Source: Terebella lapidaria (lineage: Eukaryota > Annelida > Polychaeta > Terebellida > Terebellidae). Taken from it: 64,000 bases of DNA. Location of the stretch: NCBI GenBank assembly GCA_949152475.1, contig OX424567.1, positions 26,375,402-26,439,401 on the forward strand. The letters run 5' to 3'. Within the stretch, counting starts at the first letter, position 1; each line of letters starts with the position of its first letter. Below, piece after piece: positions 10,101-38,939 of this stretch. The notes beneath the pieces are model-generated. The model was given only the letters and a program-made list of their open reading frames with translations, was not told the DNA's origin and ran no database searches. Both the position numbers and the translations under genes were made by a program.

Positions 10101-10620
10101 TACACACAACTTATAGCTAGAGATGTGCCTTTGATGTACTCTGGATGCTGTACACACAACTTATAGCTAGAGATGTGCCTTTGGTGTACTCTGGATACTG
10201 TACATGCAACTTATAGCTAGAGATGTGCCTTTGATGTACTCTGGATACTGTACACACAACTTATAGCCAGAGATGTGCCTTTGGTGTACTCTGGATACTG
10301 TACACACAACTTATAGCTAGAGATGTGCCTTTGATGTACTCTGGATACTGTACACACAACTTATAGCTAGAGATGTGCCTTTGGTGTACTCTGGATACTG
10401 TACACACAACTTATAGCCAGAGATGTGCCTTTGGTGTACTCTGGATACCGTACACACAACTTATAGCTAGAGATGTGCCTTTGGTGTACTCTGGATACTG
10501 TACACACAACTCATAGATAGAGATGTGCCTTTGATGTACTCTGGATACTGTACACACAACTTATAGTCAGAGATGTGCCTTTGGTGTACTCTGGATACCG
10601 TACACACAACTTATAGCTAG
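7141..10620. repeat. Minisatellite of about 70 units, 50 bp alternating with 48 bp
   Basis: The head-to-tail unit begins ATAGCTAGAGATGTGCCTTT and ends CTGGATACTGTACACACAACTT. Variants differ at a few fixed places: GCTAG/GCCAG, GATG/GGTG, loss of one CA, CATGCA, GGATAATG. A 196-bp higher-order period (four units) is visible around 8640-9120. The rare variants TCAGGTTACCG and TTGAGGTACT recur together near 7818/8008 and 9547/9748, showing that a block of about 290 bp was copied about 1.7 kb away. The first unit lies against LINE coding sequence. Many short open frames run through it only because the unit lacks stops in those frames; none is a gene. Confidence 0.97.
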
Positions 10621-10799
10621 AGGAAGCGTCTAGTTTTCGAGATCTTGGGTCAGAATGGCTAATATCTAAAATATATATTGCCCGGTAACTTTTCTTAGCC
10701 CTTGGGCTAATTTTTCTGAATAATAACTAAGTTGCTAGATTTTGAAAATTCAAATTGTACAAACTGTATAATATGTGTTCCATTTGATCATTTTGACAG
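10621..10799. repeat. Remnant of a family 1 element: right-hand end, then kinase intron
   Basis: 10660-10680 carries the tail of a 137-bp-type monomer (AATGGCTAATATCTAAAATA). 10681-10720 carries the right-end signature: a CCGGTAAC motif, then the palindrome TTAGCCC-TT-GGGCTAA and a T run. No matching left end precedes it; the minisatellite lies there instead. 10720-10799 is AT-rich intron ending in the acceptor TTTTGACAG. Confidence 0.7.
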
Positions 10800-27562
<16,763 letters not shown>

Positions 27563-27573
27563 TGATAGTGCCA

Positions 27574-27660
27574 AATAAATGTATTGTAATTCTCACAAAC
27601 TCAGGTATGGAATGGTACTGCAGGTCATAGTTAGCACTCCACAAGGAAACTTTGAATAAA
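27574..27660 (+). terminator. Candidate polyadenylation signals of the DGK gene
   Basis: AATAAA occurs at 27574-27579, 12 bp after the stop, and again at 27655-27660. Either could end the transcript; the tandem repeat from 27815 on may be in a longer 3' UTR. Not decidable without cDNA. Confidence 0.5.
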
Positions 27661-27814
27661 TTAGTTTCGAAGAACCTTGATTCAATGCTGTAAATAACAG
27701 AAAAATTACAATCTGTATTCATATTTTAAATTGTTTATTTTCGGCCAGTGCAGTGCAGGTCCACTGTATTGAGCTGGGAAACATCAACCGTTCAAGGTCA
27801 TTGAGAACCGCATC

Positions 27815-28205
27815 CTACAAAAGTGTGAACATCCAAGCCATACCAGACGTCCAAGGCAGTCGAACCCCTCACAGCCATCTGCAGACGTCCAAGCCATACC
27901 GAACCACCCGCAGCCTCCTGCAGATGTCCAAGTCCTATAAAACCCCTCACGGCCTTCTGCAGACGTCCAAGCCCTACTGAACCCCTCAGAGCCTTCTGCA
28001 GACGTCCAAGCCCTACTGAACCCCTCAGAGCCTTCTGCAGACGTCCCAAGCCCTACTGAACCCCTCAGAGCCTTCTGCAGATGTCCAAGCCCTACTGAAC
28101 CCCTCAGAGCCTTCTGCAGATGTCCAAGCCCTACTGAATCCCTCACAATCTTCTGCAGACGTCCAAGCGCTACCGAACCACTCGCAGCCTTCTGCAGTCA
28201 TCAGG
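27815..28205. repeat. Minisatellite of 39-bp units downstream of the DGK stop
   Basis: Unit: CAGAGCCTTCTGCAGACGTC then CAAGCCCTACTGAACCCCT, about 9-10 copies, the outer ones more diverged (GCAGCCTCCTGCAGATGTCC). The 39-bp unit is a multiple of three, so open frames on the - strand pass through it; these are not genes. Confidence 0.93.
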
Positions 28206-28440
28206 AACTGAATCCTCGTCCAATGTATGCCTTTATTGTCAGTCCAGAGTTGGGCTTGAACAATCATGTCCAATTTTGTTCATGTTGAGAATGTTGAATT
28301 ATTCATACAAGTGATCTGTGGTACAACTGTGTGCAATAATGTTACAGCAAAACCATGACAAAAATACGGTGGTTCATTTCTGCCACAATTATATTATTTT
28401 GTTAAGAAAAAAAGATTATTTTGTAATCACACACAAAGCT
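28206..28440. other. Non-coding spacer between tandem arrays
   Basis: AT-rich sequence with no frame, hairpin or repeat that I can recognise. Confidence 0.4.
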
Positions 28441-28910
28441 GATAATTTCCTACGCGTAGCAAATGTTTATTCCGCAAAGCGAACGTTTTCTACATGAAGC
28501 AAATAGTTTCGTACTTGAAGCAAATGTTTCCTTCGCGAAACAAATGTTTTCGACACATAGCAAACAGTTAACTACGCGTAGCAAATGTCCCACATCAAAT
28601 GAATAGTTTTCAATTTTTTTCATGAAGGAAACTATTCAGTTCATGCATAGAAGCATAGCAAATATTGGCTCTGAGTAGCAAACTATTTGCTACCTGTAGA
28701 AAACGTTTGCTGCACGATGGAAACATGTGCTACATGGAGGAAACATTTCCTTCGTGGTGCGAACCATTTGCTTTGTGTGGGAAATGTTTGTTTCGCGAAG
28801 GAAAGATATGTTACATGCAGAAAACTTTTTTTTCGTTTAGCAAACCATTTACTTCGTGGAAGAAATATTTCCTTCGTGGAAACAAACTATTTTCTTTGTG
28901 TTTAATTACA
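28441..28910. repeat. Degenerate array of short (about 24-25 bp) units with palindromic cores
   Basis: Variations on GCAAATGTTT followed by a near-palindrome: TACGCGTAGCAAATGTTT, TTCGCGAAACAAATG, TACTTGAAGCAAATGTTT, TTCGTGGAAGAAATATTT. About 18-20 units, none identical. 28923-28950 is a decayed family 1 left end (GGTTACCGGACCTATGATCC). Confidence 0.8.
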
Positions 28911-28950
28911 GTATATATTTTCAGGTTACCGGACCTATGATCCATCATCC

Positions 28951-29374
28951 TTCCATCCGTCGCCGTCAACAACTTTAATTTAAAATTTTACCATCGTTTA
29001 ATAACAATTTCTTTTTTCTTTTTCTTTAACAAAAATAATATAACTGTGGCAGAAATAAGCCACTGTACAAAAAGGTTTTTATGTTCATACTGTTGAAGTT
29101 TCACCATTGGTCAACATACATTGTGGTATGGAGTACATGTTAATATATATTGAGTTCACTTAATGTCTCAACAAGATGAAATTGTGCACACACACACCAA
29201 TGTGTTGACTGATCTTATCAAACCAGACTGGGGAAAGATTGGTCTCGCATATGTCATGAACAAATGGCAATGTGCACACTTTGAAGTATTGATGTACAAA
29301 CACGATTGTAAAATGTGGTACTGTGTACACATTTTCCCCGACGTCTGTGGCCCATTTCCCTGTAGTCAGTGTCT
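28951..29374. other. Non-coding spacer, nothing recognised
   Basis: AT-rich sequence. The longest open frame (29163-29420, + strand, 85 codons) runs into the tandem array and has no recognisable domain, so I do not call a gene. Confidence 0.4.
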
Positions 29375-31033
29375 GAGAGATATTGTAAGTGTCAGAGTGA
29401 CTGTCATTGTCAGAGAATGATTGTCAGTGTCAAAGAGTGACTGTCATTGTTAGAGAATGATTGTGAGTGTCAAAGAGTGACTGTCATTGTCAGAGAATGA
29501 TTGTCAGTGTCAAAGAGTGATTCAGTGTCAGAGAGTGACTGTCAGTGTCATAGAGTGACTGTCATTGTCAGAGAAAGAGTGATTCAGTGTCAGAGAGTGA
29601 TTCAGTGTCAGAGAGTGACTGTCAGTGTCAGAGAGTGACTGTCAGTGTCAGAGAGTGGATGTGTCACAGAGTGACTGTCAGTGTGAGAGAGTGACTGTCA
29701 GTGTCAGAGAGTGACTGTCATTGTCAGAGAATGATTGTCAGTGTCAAAGAGTGATTCAGTGTCAGAGAGTGACTGTCAGTGTCATAGAGTGACTGTCATT
29801 GTCAGAGAAAGAGTGATTCAGTGTCAGAGAGTGACTGTCAGTGTCAGAGAGTGACTGTCAGTGTCAGAGAGTGACTGTCAGTGTCACAGAGCGACTGTCA
29901 GTGTCAGAGAGCGACTGTCAGTGTCAGAGAGTGACTGTCAGTGTCACAGAGCGACTGTCAGTGTCAGAGAGTGACTGTCAGTGTCACAGAGCGACTGTCA
30001 GTGTCAGAGAGTGACTGTCAGTGTCAGAGAACGACTGTCAGTGTCAGAGAGTGACTGTCAGTGTCACAGAGTGACTGTCAGTGTCAGAGAACGACTGTCA
30101 GTGTCAGAGAGCGACTGTCAGTGTCACAGAGCGACTGTCAGTGTCAGAGAGTGACTGTCAGTGTCAGAGAACGACTGTCAGTGTCAGAGAGTGACTGTCA
30201 GTGTCAGAGAATGACTCAGTGTCAGAGAGTGACTGTCAGTGTCAGGGAGTGACTTTCAGTGTCAGATAGTGACTGTCAGTGTCACAGAGCGACTGTCAGT
30301 GTCAGAGAATGACTGTCAGTGTCAGAGAGTGACTGTCAGTGTCAGAGAGTGACTCAGTGTCAGAGAGTGACTGTCAGTGTCAGAGAGTGACTGTCAGTGT
30401 CAGAAAGTGACTGTCAGTGTCAGACAATGATTGTCAGTGTCAGTGAGTGATTCAGTGTCAGAGAATGACTCAGTGTCAGAGTGACTGTCAGTGTTAAAGA
30501 GTGATTGTCAGTGTCAGAGAGTGATTGTCAGTGTCGAAGAGTGATTGTCAGTGTCGAAGAGTGACTCAGTGTCAGAGAGCGACTGTCAGTGTCAGAGAGT
30601 GACTGTCAGTGTCACAGAGTGACTGTCAGTGTCAGAGAATGACTGTCAGTGTCAGAGAGTGACTGTCAGTGTCAGAGAATGACTGTCATTGTCAGAGAGC
30701 GACTGTCAGTGTCAGAGAGTGACTGTCAGTGTCAAAGCGTGGCTGTCAGTGTCAAAGCATGGCTGTCAGTGTCAAAGAGTGACTGTCAGTGTCAGAGAAT
30801 GACAGTCAGTGTCAAAGAGTGACTGTCAGTGTCAGAGAGCGACTGTCAGTGTCAGAGAATGACTGTCAGTGTCAAAGAGTGACTGTCAGTGTCAGAGAGT
30901 GACTGTCAGTGTCAGAGAGTGACTGTCAGTGTCAAAGAGTGACTGTCAGTGTCAGAGAGCGACTGTCAGTTTCAGAGAGTGACTGTCAGTGTCAAAGAGT
31001 GACTGTCAGTGTCAGAGAGTGACTGTCAGTGTT
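29375..31033. repeat. Minisatellite of 20-bp units, about 80 copies
   Basis: Consensus GTGACTGTCAGTGTCAGAGA. Variants are mostly single substitutions (GTGACT/GCGACT/ACGACT, CAGAGA/CACAGA/CAAAGA) and occasional loss of GACTGT to give GATTCAGT. Contiguous direct repeats without spacers. Open frames through it encode VSVRERLSVS-like strings and are artefacts. Confidence 0.97.
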
Positions 31034-31974
31034 TGATGAAACTTAGCCGGCTAAGGGAGGGTGACAACAGAACTTTTCCTGTCAGGAAAATTACAGTATA
31101 TTCGTTACTATATCTATCGTGTTGAGAATACTACGCTGTTGAGTGCAGTTGATTTGTTGTTGATGTGCACACTAGTCACTTACAGTTTCTTCCTGAGTTG
31201 TTGTCATTTTTCACTTGTTGGGAGACTAATGTGCACAGAAATGTTACATGGTTATTGTTATCCATTGATGTACATGACCTCATGAATATTCATCATGATT
31301 ATACTATATTGATGAATGTGAAATGATCTAAGATGTCCGGTCCATCATGCCTTTATTGTGGTCAACTCTATCACACAGCTCATGAATAGAGTCCGTATAT
31401 AAGCCTTGAAGTGTAATAAACAATTGTAACAGTGGTTGATGTGTCAAATTAGTGGTATAGTGTGCAAACCATAGTGTTTCTGTAAATAACAAAAATAATG
31501 TTTTCTCTCTTTTTTTTTAATAAGATGTGATTTTAGTGACTTAGATTGAACATTGATTGCTTACTAGTGTTGTCGCATAACAGGTGTGCTTAGCTAGGTG
31601 TTTTACAACACAAATATTCAATTTTACATTTAGCTTTGGAATTCTTAAACATTTTGCTATAAACTGATGGAAGTGCCTCAATATGTATTGTGTCCCTTAA
31701 AACCTTGTCATGACTTGCCCAATAAATATATGCAAGTAGTGTAGGTTATGAGTCGAAACCAAAAGTGTGAAAACGCCCACAAATGTGCCAACGGATTCTG
31801 TCAATCCACAGTTGTGGAAAAAAAACATGTGAAAAAGGTTTTTGTCACTAACCCACAAGTATATACATGTGAGACCTCATACACATGACAAATATACATT
31901 ATTGTCCAAGGGCATTGTCGGGGTCTTCCAGAACGTCACCACATCGGACCGTACAGAGTGACTGCCAGGTCAAT
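31034..31974. other. Non-coding region, no feature recognised
   Basis: AT-rich. AATAAA occurs at about 31413 and 31721, which would fit transcript ends, but no coding exon leads to them. CATGAATATTCATCATGATT near 31281 is a small palindrome. Confidence 0.4.
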
Positions 31975-32665
31975 GGTCATGGTCAAGGTTTGAAAAAAAG
32001 AATTCTGAAAAAAATTCCCAACGAGAAGGACATTAATTTTGACACCAATGAATGAACACTAGCATAAGAGGAGTGATTGGGTGTCATGGTGATGCAGATT
32101 ACACCTGATCTGTCAAATTACACCAAACTGAAAATAGAATTGTTTCTACAGAAAATGAGCGGAGTATGTATGTTTCACATATTTCCCCCCATTATCGCTC
32201 CTCTAGGCATTAATTGTTTCCCCCGAACAGCATGAAAAAATTTGAAATCGGACAATTGTTTACTAATTACGATACCTTGACCTGAAATTTTTTCCCTGAG
32301 TCGGCATTTTTCGTTTTCATCGATATCTAAGAAACAGTGCGTCGTAGAGTGAAAAGGACGTTATTTTGGGATTTGTGGCCCTAGACAAACATCTAAGGGG
32401 TACTAGGGATGAACTTTTACCTTGACGTGAAATTTTTTTGCCGAGTCGGCATTTTTAATTTTGGTCGATATCACAACCTAGAGGAAAACAGACATTAGAC
32501 AGATAGTCTTTGGGGTATCAAGTTTGTCCTTCACAAAGATGTAATTGCATAAATGTCTCATAGGTCTCATTTGGAGCTTCGTCATATTTTTTCCCGAGTC
32601 AGCATTTTGTTTTTTTCATGCTTCACCCTGAAATGCCTCCAAGGCCTTTAGGCCTTGACTTCTCT
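31975..32665. repeat. Partial family 3 element, opposite orientation to 50.2 kb
   Basis: Three decayed units contain TTTTTTTGCCGAGTCGGCAT, GATATC and CCCTAGACAAACATCTAAGG. The terminal text at 32624-32665 (GAAATGCCTCCAAGGCCTTT then AGGCCTTGACTTCT) is the reverse complement of 50203-50235. Confidence 0.75.
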
Positions 32666-33490
32666 ATATTTATAAAATGCCATATGATCCGATTTAGCGT
32701 CAAAACTGAATTCCGGCCTATTTCTCCAAGAGTGATCAACATAAGGCAGCAACCTCTGCCATTCACTATTGTATTTACTCAAAACACCATTGAATAGCAT
32801 ATCAAATGGTAAATTAGATTTTCACATTTGTGAGTTTGATATTGATTTTTGTTATTTTGTGGGCGTTTTCAACTTTGTGGGATTTTTTCTATGGTCTCTT
32901 GTAGCAAATATCTTTCTGCCAGTGTTCAAGACCAGTTTTATTAGTCAAATCTTCTGCAATGTATGCATGTTTCAACCAAATCTAGAAGCGTGATATACAC
33001 AACATGATCAGATATATATGTGCATTTGTAATACCGTACGGTAATGTCAACACTTCATTGAATTAATTAATTCCAAATCTTTCTTAAAAAGATACTGGCA
33101 CAATTTGATGATATTAGTACAAATATTTAGATCTTGTAGAAAAGTTGCTCTCATTATTTGTATGCATATACATGTATCTTGTGTTGCTGAGGAATTTGAG
33201 ATGTGTAACGCCTTTTGAGTGTGCTATTCTACTGGTCGTCCGTGTGTACTAGACCTACGCAATTTAGTATGTTCTAAATCTTGAATGCCATATAGCTGGT
33301 AATGAGAGATGAAAAAGACCAGTGTAACTGGCCATATTTGCTACTCAACAAGTACCGGCCATCTTCCCTATTGCCTTAATGCATGTTGATCTTGTTTGTT
33401 GTGACATCACGTGTTGTACTCCACAGCATAGTCGTAGAATTAACTTTTATGGTATTTGCTCTTTAACTCAACGAAATGTGATCCTACATA
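32666..33490. other. Non-coding spacer, nothing recognised
   Basis: AT-rich sequence without a convincing frame. An open stretch at 32769-32993 has no domain. No tandem or inverted structure seen. Confidence 0.4.
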
Positions 33491-34120
33491 TATTACGTTA
33501 CCAGACCTTTTGTCCGATAATCAATTGCCGTGGCGTTGTGTCTGGCGTCCGGCCGGCAAATTACTTTTTTTTGCCTTGATGAATTTTTCTGAAAATTTAT
33601 CTAAACATTCCTTGGGCTAATAACCTGAGACGTTTTTTTTTCAATTTTAGGTTACCTGACCTTTGGTCCGATGACCTATTGCCATGGCATTGCGTCCGTC
33701 TACATTTTTATCTTTAAAGTTTACGGACGTACGGACGATTCTTTGTGAAATTTTGCACAAAAATGCCTAAAAATATTTCAAAAGGGAGGTATCTTTTAGT
33801 TTTTCGAATTATTTTCAAAATGGCGGCCATTTTTGACGAAAAACTACTAATTTTGGACTTTGATGATCGTTTTCTCAAAAACAGTCTGATCAGATCTGAG
33901 ATTTTTGTTCAAAACATTCCCCTCATATACCTTTGTGACATTTTCAATTTTCGTTGCAGGTCTGCAAGTAGTGGCCATTCTGATTTTTTTGGACAGGTCC
34001 CAAAAGGCAATTTCCCATGTTAAATTCTCCTATGCTTTATAATGGGACACATTAATGCTAATATCTCACTTAATATCGGGATTAGAGACTAGGAATCAAT
34101 TGTGGACATATAGAAAATGA

Positions 34121-36580
34121 TATATGCTGAATATCCTCATGACCTTGAATTTGACCTTTGACGTCATTTTCAAGGTCAGAGAACAAAATGGCTAATATCT
34201 CACTTATCAACTTTACAGCTTAGGAATCAATTGTGGACGTATGGGAAGTGATATATGCTGAATATTCTCGTGAACTTGAATATGACCTGTGACCTCATTT
34301 TCAAGGTCAAGAGCACCAAATGGCTAAAATCTCGCTTGTTATTGACTTTACAGCTCAGGAATCAATTTTGAACATATAGGAAATAATATATTCTGAATAT
34401 TGTCATGAACTTGAATTTGACCGTTGACCTAAATTTCAAGGTCAAAGGACAAAATGGCAAATATCTTGCTTCTCTATTGACTTCGTAGCTTGGGAACCAA
34501 TTGTGGACGTATAGAAAATGATATACACTGTATATTTTGATGACCTCGAATATGACCTTGATCTTATTTTCAAAATGGCTAATATCTCTTATTATCAACT
34601 TTACAGCTTAGGAATTTATGGTGAACATATATGAAATGATATATGCAGAATATTTTGGTAACCTTGAGTTTGTCCTTTGACCTCATTTTCAAGGTCAGAG
34701 AACAAAATGGCTAATATCTCGCTTATTATCGTCTTTACAACTTCGGAATCAACTGCGAACAGGGAATAATATATGCTGAATATTCTCATTACATTACATT
34801 ACATATGCTGAATATTCTCATTACATTAGTACCTTGAACTTGATTTTGACCTCATTTTCAAGATCAGATCACGCTAATACATGTATCTCACTTATCAACT
34901 TTACAGCTTAGGAATCAATTGTGGTCAAACTCCAAATGATATATGCTGAATATCCTCATGACCTTGAATTTGACCTTTGACGTCATTTTCAAGGTCAGAG
35001 AACAAAATGGCTAATATCTCACTTATCAACTTTACAGCTTAGGAATCAATTGTGGACGTATGGGAAGTGATATATGCTGAATATTCTCGTGAACTTGAAT
35101 ATGACCTGTGACCTCATTTTCAAGGTCAAGAGCACCAAATGGCTAAAATCTCGCTTGTTATTGACTTTACAGCTCAGGAATCAATTTTGAACATATAGGA
35201 AATAATATATTCTGAATATTGTCATGAACTTGAATTTGACCGTTGACCTAAATTTCAAGGTCAAAGGACAAAATGGCAAATATCTTGCTTCTCTATTGAC
35301 TTCGTAGCTTGGGAACCAATTGTGGACGTATAGAAAATGATATACACTGTATATTTTGATGACCTCGAATATGACCTTGATCTTATTTTCAAAATGGCTA
35401 ATATCTCTTATTATCAACTTTACAGCTTAGGAATTTATGGTGAACATATATGAAATGATATATGCAGAATATTTTGGTAACCTTGAGTTTGTCCTTTGAC
35501 CTCATTTTCAAGGTCAGAGAACAAAATGGCTAATATCTCGCTTATTATCGTCTTTACAACTTCGGAATCAACTGCGAACAGGGAATAATATATGCTGAAT
35601 ATTCTCATTACATTACATTACATATGCTGAATATTCTCATTACATTAGTACCTTGAACTTGATTTTGACCTCATTTTCAAGATCAGATCACGCTAATACA
35701 TGTATCTCACTTATCAACTTTACAGCTTAGGAATCAATTGTGGTCAAACTCCAAATGATATATGCTGAATATCCTCATGACCTTGAATTTGACCTTTGAC
35801 GTCATTTTCAAGGTCAGAGAACAAAATGGCTAATATCTCACTTATCAACTTTACAGCTTAGGAATCAATTGTGGACGTATGGGAAGTGATATATGCTGAA
35901 TATTCTCGTGAACTTGAATATGACCTGTGACCTCATTTTCAAGGTCAAGAGCACCAAATGGCTAAAATCTCGCTTGTTATTGACTTTACAGCTCAGGAAT
36001 CAATTTTGAACATATAGGAAATAATATATTCTGAATATTGTCATGAACTTGAATTTGACCGTTGACCTAAATTTCAAGGTCAAAGGACAAAATGGCAAAT
36101 ATCTTGCTTCTCTATTGACTTCGTAGCTTGGGAACCAATTGTGGACGTATAGAAAATGATATACACTGTATATTTTGATGACCTCGAATATGACCTTGAT
36201 CTTATTTTCAAAATGGCTAATATCTCTTATTATCAACTTTACAGCTTAGGAATTTATGGTGAACATATATGAAATGATATATGCAGAATATTTTGGTAAC
36301 CTTGAGTTTGTCCTTTGACCTCATTTTCAAGGTCAGAGAACAAAATGGCTAATATCTCGCTTATTATCGTCTTTACAACTTCGGAATCAACTGCGAACAG
36401 GGAATAATATATGCTGAATATTCTCATTACATTACATTACATATGCTGAATATTCTCATTACATTAGTACCTTGAACTTGATTTTGACCTCATTTTCAAG
36501 ATCAGATCACGCTAATACATGTATCTCACTTATCAACTTTACAGCTTAGGAATCAATTGTGGTCAAACTCCAAATGATAT
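34121..36580. repeat. 819-bp higher-order repeat, three near-identical copies
   Basis: Period 819 bp, starting near 34121, 34940 and 35759. Each copy has six diverged ~136-bp monomers and a short TTACATTACATTACAT tract. The three copies look identical by eye over hundreds of bases. The same 78-codon - strand frame therefore appears three times; it is not a gene. Confidence 0.95.
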
Positions 36581-37164
36581 ATGCTGAATATTCTCGAGAC
36601 CTCGACTTGACCAATGACCTTATTTTCAAGTTTCCTTCGACCTGATTTTCAAGGTGACAGGACAAAATGGCTAATATCTCGCTTATTGACTTCATAATGT
36701 GGGAATTGATGATGGACATATAGGAAATATTATACGCCAAATATTCTGATGACCTTGAATTTGACATTTGCCTTCATTTTCAAGGCCACAGGACAAATTG
36801 GTAATATCTCTCTGATTATTGAATTTACAGCTTGGCGATCAACTGTGGACATTATATATGCTAAATATTAGGTTACCGGACCTATGGTCCGATAACCTAT
36901 TGCCGTCGCGTTGCGTCCGTCGTCCGGCGTCCGTCGTCCGTCGTCCGTCCACATTTTTATCTTTAAAGTTTACAGGCGGATTTTCCTGAAATTTTGCACA
37001 AAGTTGCCTAAAAATATTTCAAGAGGGGGTTATTTTTTAGTTTTTTGATTTTCGCATTCTTCTCAAAATGGCGGCCATTTTTGACGAAAAATGGCCAATT
37101 TTGGACTTTGGCGGCCATTTTCTCAAAAACTGTCTGATCAGTTTTGAGATTTTTGTTTCAAAAG

Positions 37165-38520
37165 ATTCCCCTTATGTACCTTTATGATGTGTATAAGTTT
37201 TGTTGCCCTTGAATCGCCGGTCTCCGTGTGGCGGCCATTTTGAATTTTTGACGGGTCGGCGAAAAAAATTTTTTGGGTCCCAAATCGCGTTACTATCCAT
37301 TTTGGGTCATTTCTAGACAAAAAAAAATTTTCACCCTTTGAAAAAAGTTTTGGACTTAGAAAATTTTCGGCACTTTTTTCCTTCATAGTGAGAGCTGCCG
37401 GGACTGTACTCATAGAACGCTTGAAGATAGAGCTTAGATATTGGCACTTTCAAATGGAAAGTCATATATGGCGACTTGTGTGGTGACCTTGAATTTGACC
37501 TTGGATGACCTTGAAAGGTCAAAACAGCCATTCTTGGGTCGAGAAATGCTCAAATTTGCACCTGGACTGTCTTTTCTCGAAAACTGTCTGATCAGTTTTG
37601 AGACTATTGTTTCAAAATATTCCCCTTATGTACCTTTATAATGTCTATAAGTTTTGTTGCCCTTGAATCGCCGGTCTCCGTGTGGCGTCCATTTTGAATT
37701 TTTGACGGGTCACCGAAAAAATTTTCGTTTGCCCCAAATCGCGTTACTATTCATTTTGGGTCATTTCTAGACAAAAAAAATTTTCACCCTTTGAAAAAAA
37801 TTTTGGACTTGGAAAATTTTCGGCACTTTTTTCCTTCATAATGAGAGCTGCCGGGACTGTACTCATAGAACGCTTGAAGATAGAGCTTAGATATTGGCAC
37901 TTTCAAATGGAAAGTCATATATGGCGACTTGTGTGGTGACCTTGAATTTGACCTTGGATGACCTTGAAAGGTCAAAACAGCCATTCTTGGGTCGAGAAAT
38001 GCTCAAATTTGCACCTGGACTGTCTTTTCTCGAAAACTGTCTGATCAGTTTTGAGATTATTGTTTCAAAATATTACCCTTATGTACCTTTATGATGTCTA
38101 TAAGTTTTGTTGCCCTTGAATCGCCGGTCTTCGTGTGGCGGCCATTTTGAATTTTTGACGGGTCGGCGAAAAAAATTTTTTTGGTCCCAAATCGCGTTAC
38201 TATCCATTTTGGGTCATTTCTAGACAAAAAAAAATTTTCACCCTTTGAAAAAAATTTTGGACTTAAAAAATATTCAGCACTTTTTTCCCTCATAATGGGA
38301 GCTGCCAGGACTGTACTCATAGTACGCTTGAAGATAGAGCTTAGATATTGGCACTTTCAAATAGGAAGTCATATATAGCGATTGGGGAGGGGACCTTGAA
38401 TTTGACCTTTGATGACCTTGAAAGGTCTCTACAGATGCCTCTACAGATGAAATGCATGTAGATAGAGCTTCAGTTTGCATTATGAACATATAGGAAGTCA
38501 TATATGGAACAACTAATGAT
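37165..38520. repeat. 453-bp tandem units
   Basis: Two full copies and most of a third, starting at about 37165, 37618 and 38083. Each has TTGCCCTTGAATCGCCGGTC, GGCGGCCATTTTGAATTTTT, a T/A-rich tract, and GTGGTGACCTTGAATTTGAC then CTTGGATGACCTTGAAAGG. Confidence 0.9.
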
Positions 38521-38939
38521 GACCTTGATTTTGACCTTGGATGACCTTGAGTGCTAAATGTCTGACTTGAAATCTTGAAAGTGGCCTCTGAAGCATAAAC
38601 TTTTGCACATACAGGTTAGGATTGTGTATAAGCCTGTAAAAAAGTCATGTATAAATGGCACATTTTTTTTCCCACATTTTTAGGTTACCGGACCAATGGT
38701 CCGATAACCTATTGGCATGGCGTTGCGTCCGTCGTCCGTCGTCCGTCGTCGTCCGTCGTCCGTCGTCGTCGTCCACATTTTTATCTTTTTTGTTTACGGG
38801 CGAATTTTTCTGAAATTTTGCAGAAAAATACTTAAAAATTATTCAAGAAGGAGGTATTTTTTAGTTTTTTGATTTTCGCATTTTCTTCAAAATGGCGGCC
38901 GTTTTCGACGAAAAAGGCCTGATTTTGGACTTTGGCGGC

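Noticed and set aside
7141..10620. Many open frames on both strands in the 50-bp array, and a CRISPR-like appearance
   Set aside because: The units are contiguous with no unique spacers, and the frames exist only because the repeat unit lacks stops. This is a minisatellite in a eukaryotic intron.
27784..28273. Overlapping - strand frames with Gly-rich repeats downstream of DGK
   Set aside because: They follow the 39-bp minisatellite, whose length is a multiple of three; no start or splice context.
34362..36236. Three identical 78-codon frames on the - strand
   Set aside because: They are the same segment of the 819-bp repeat three times, without start context, domain or codon signal.
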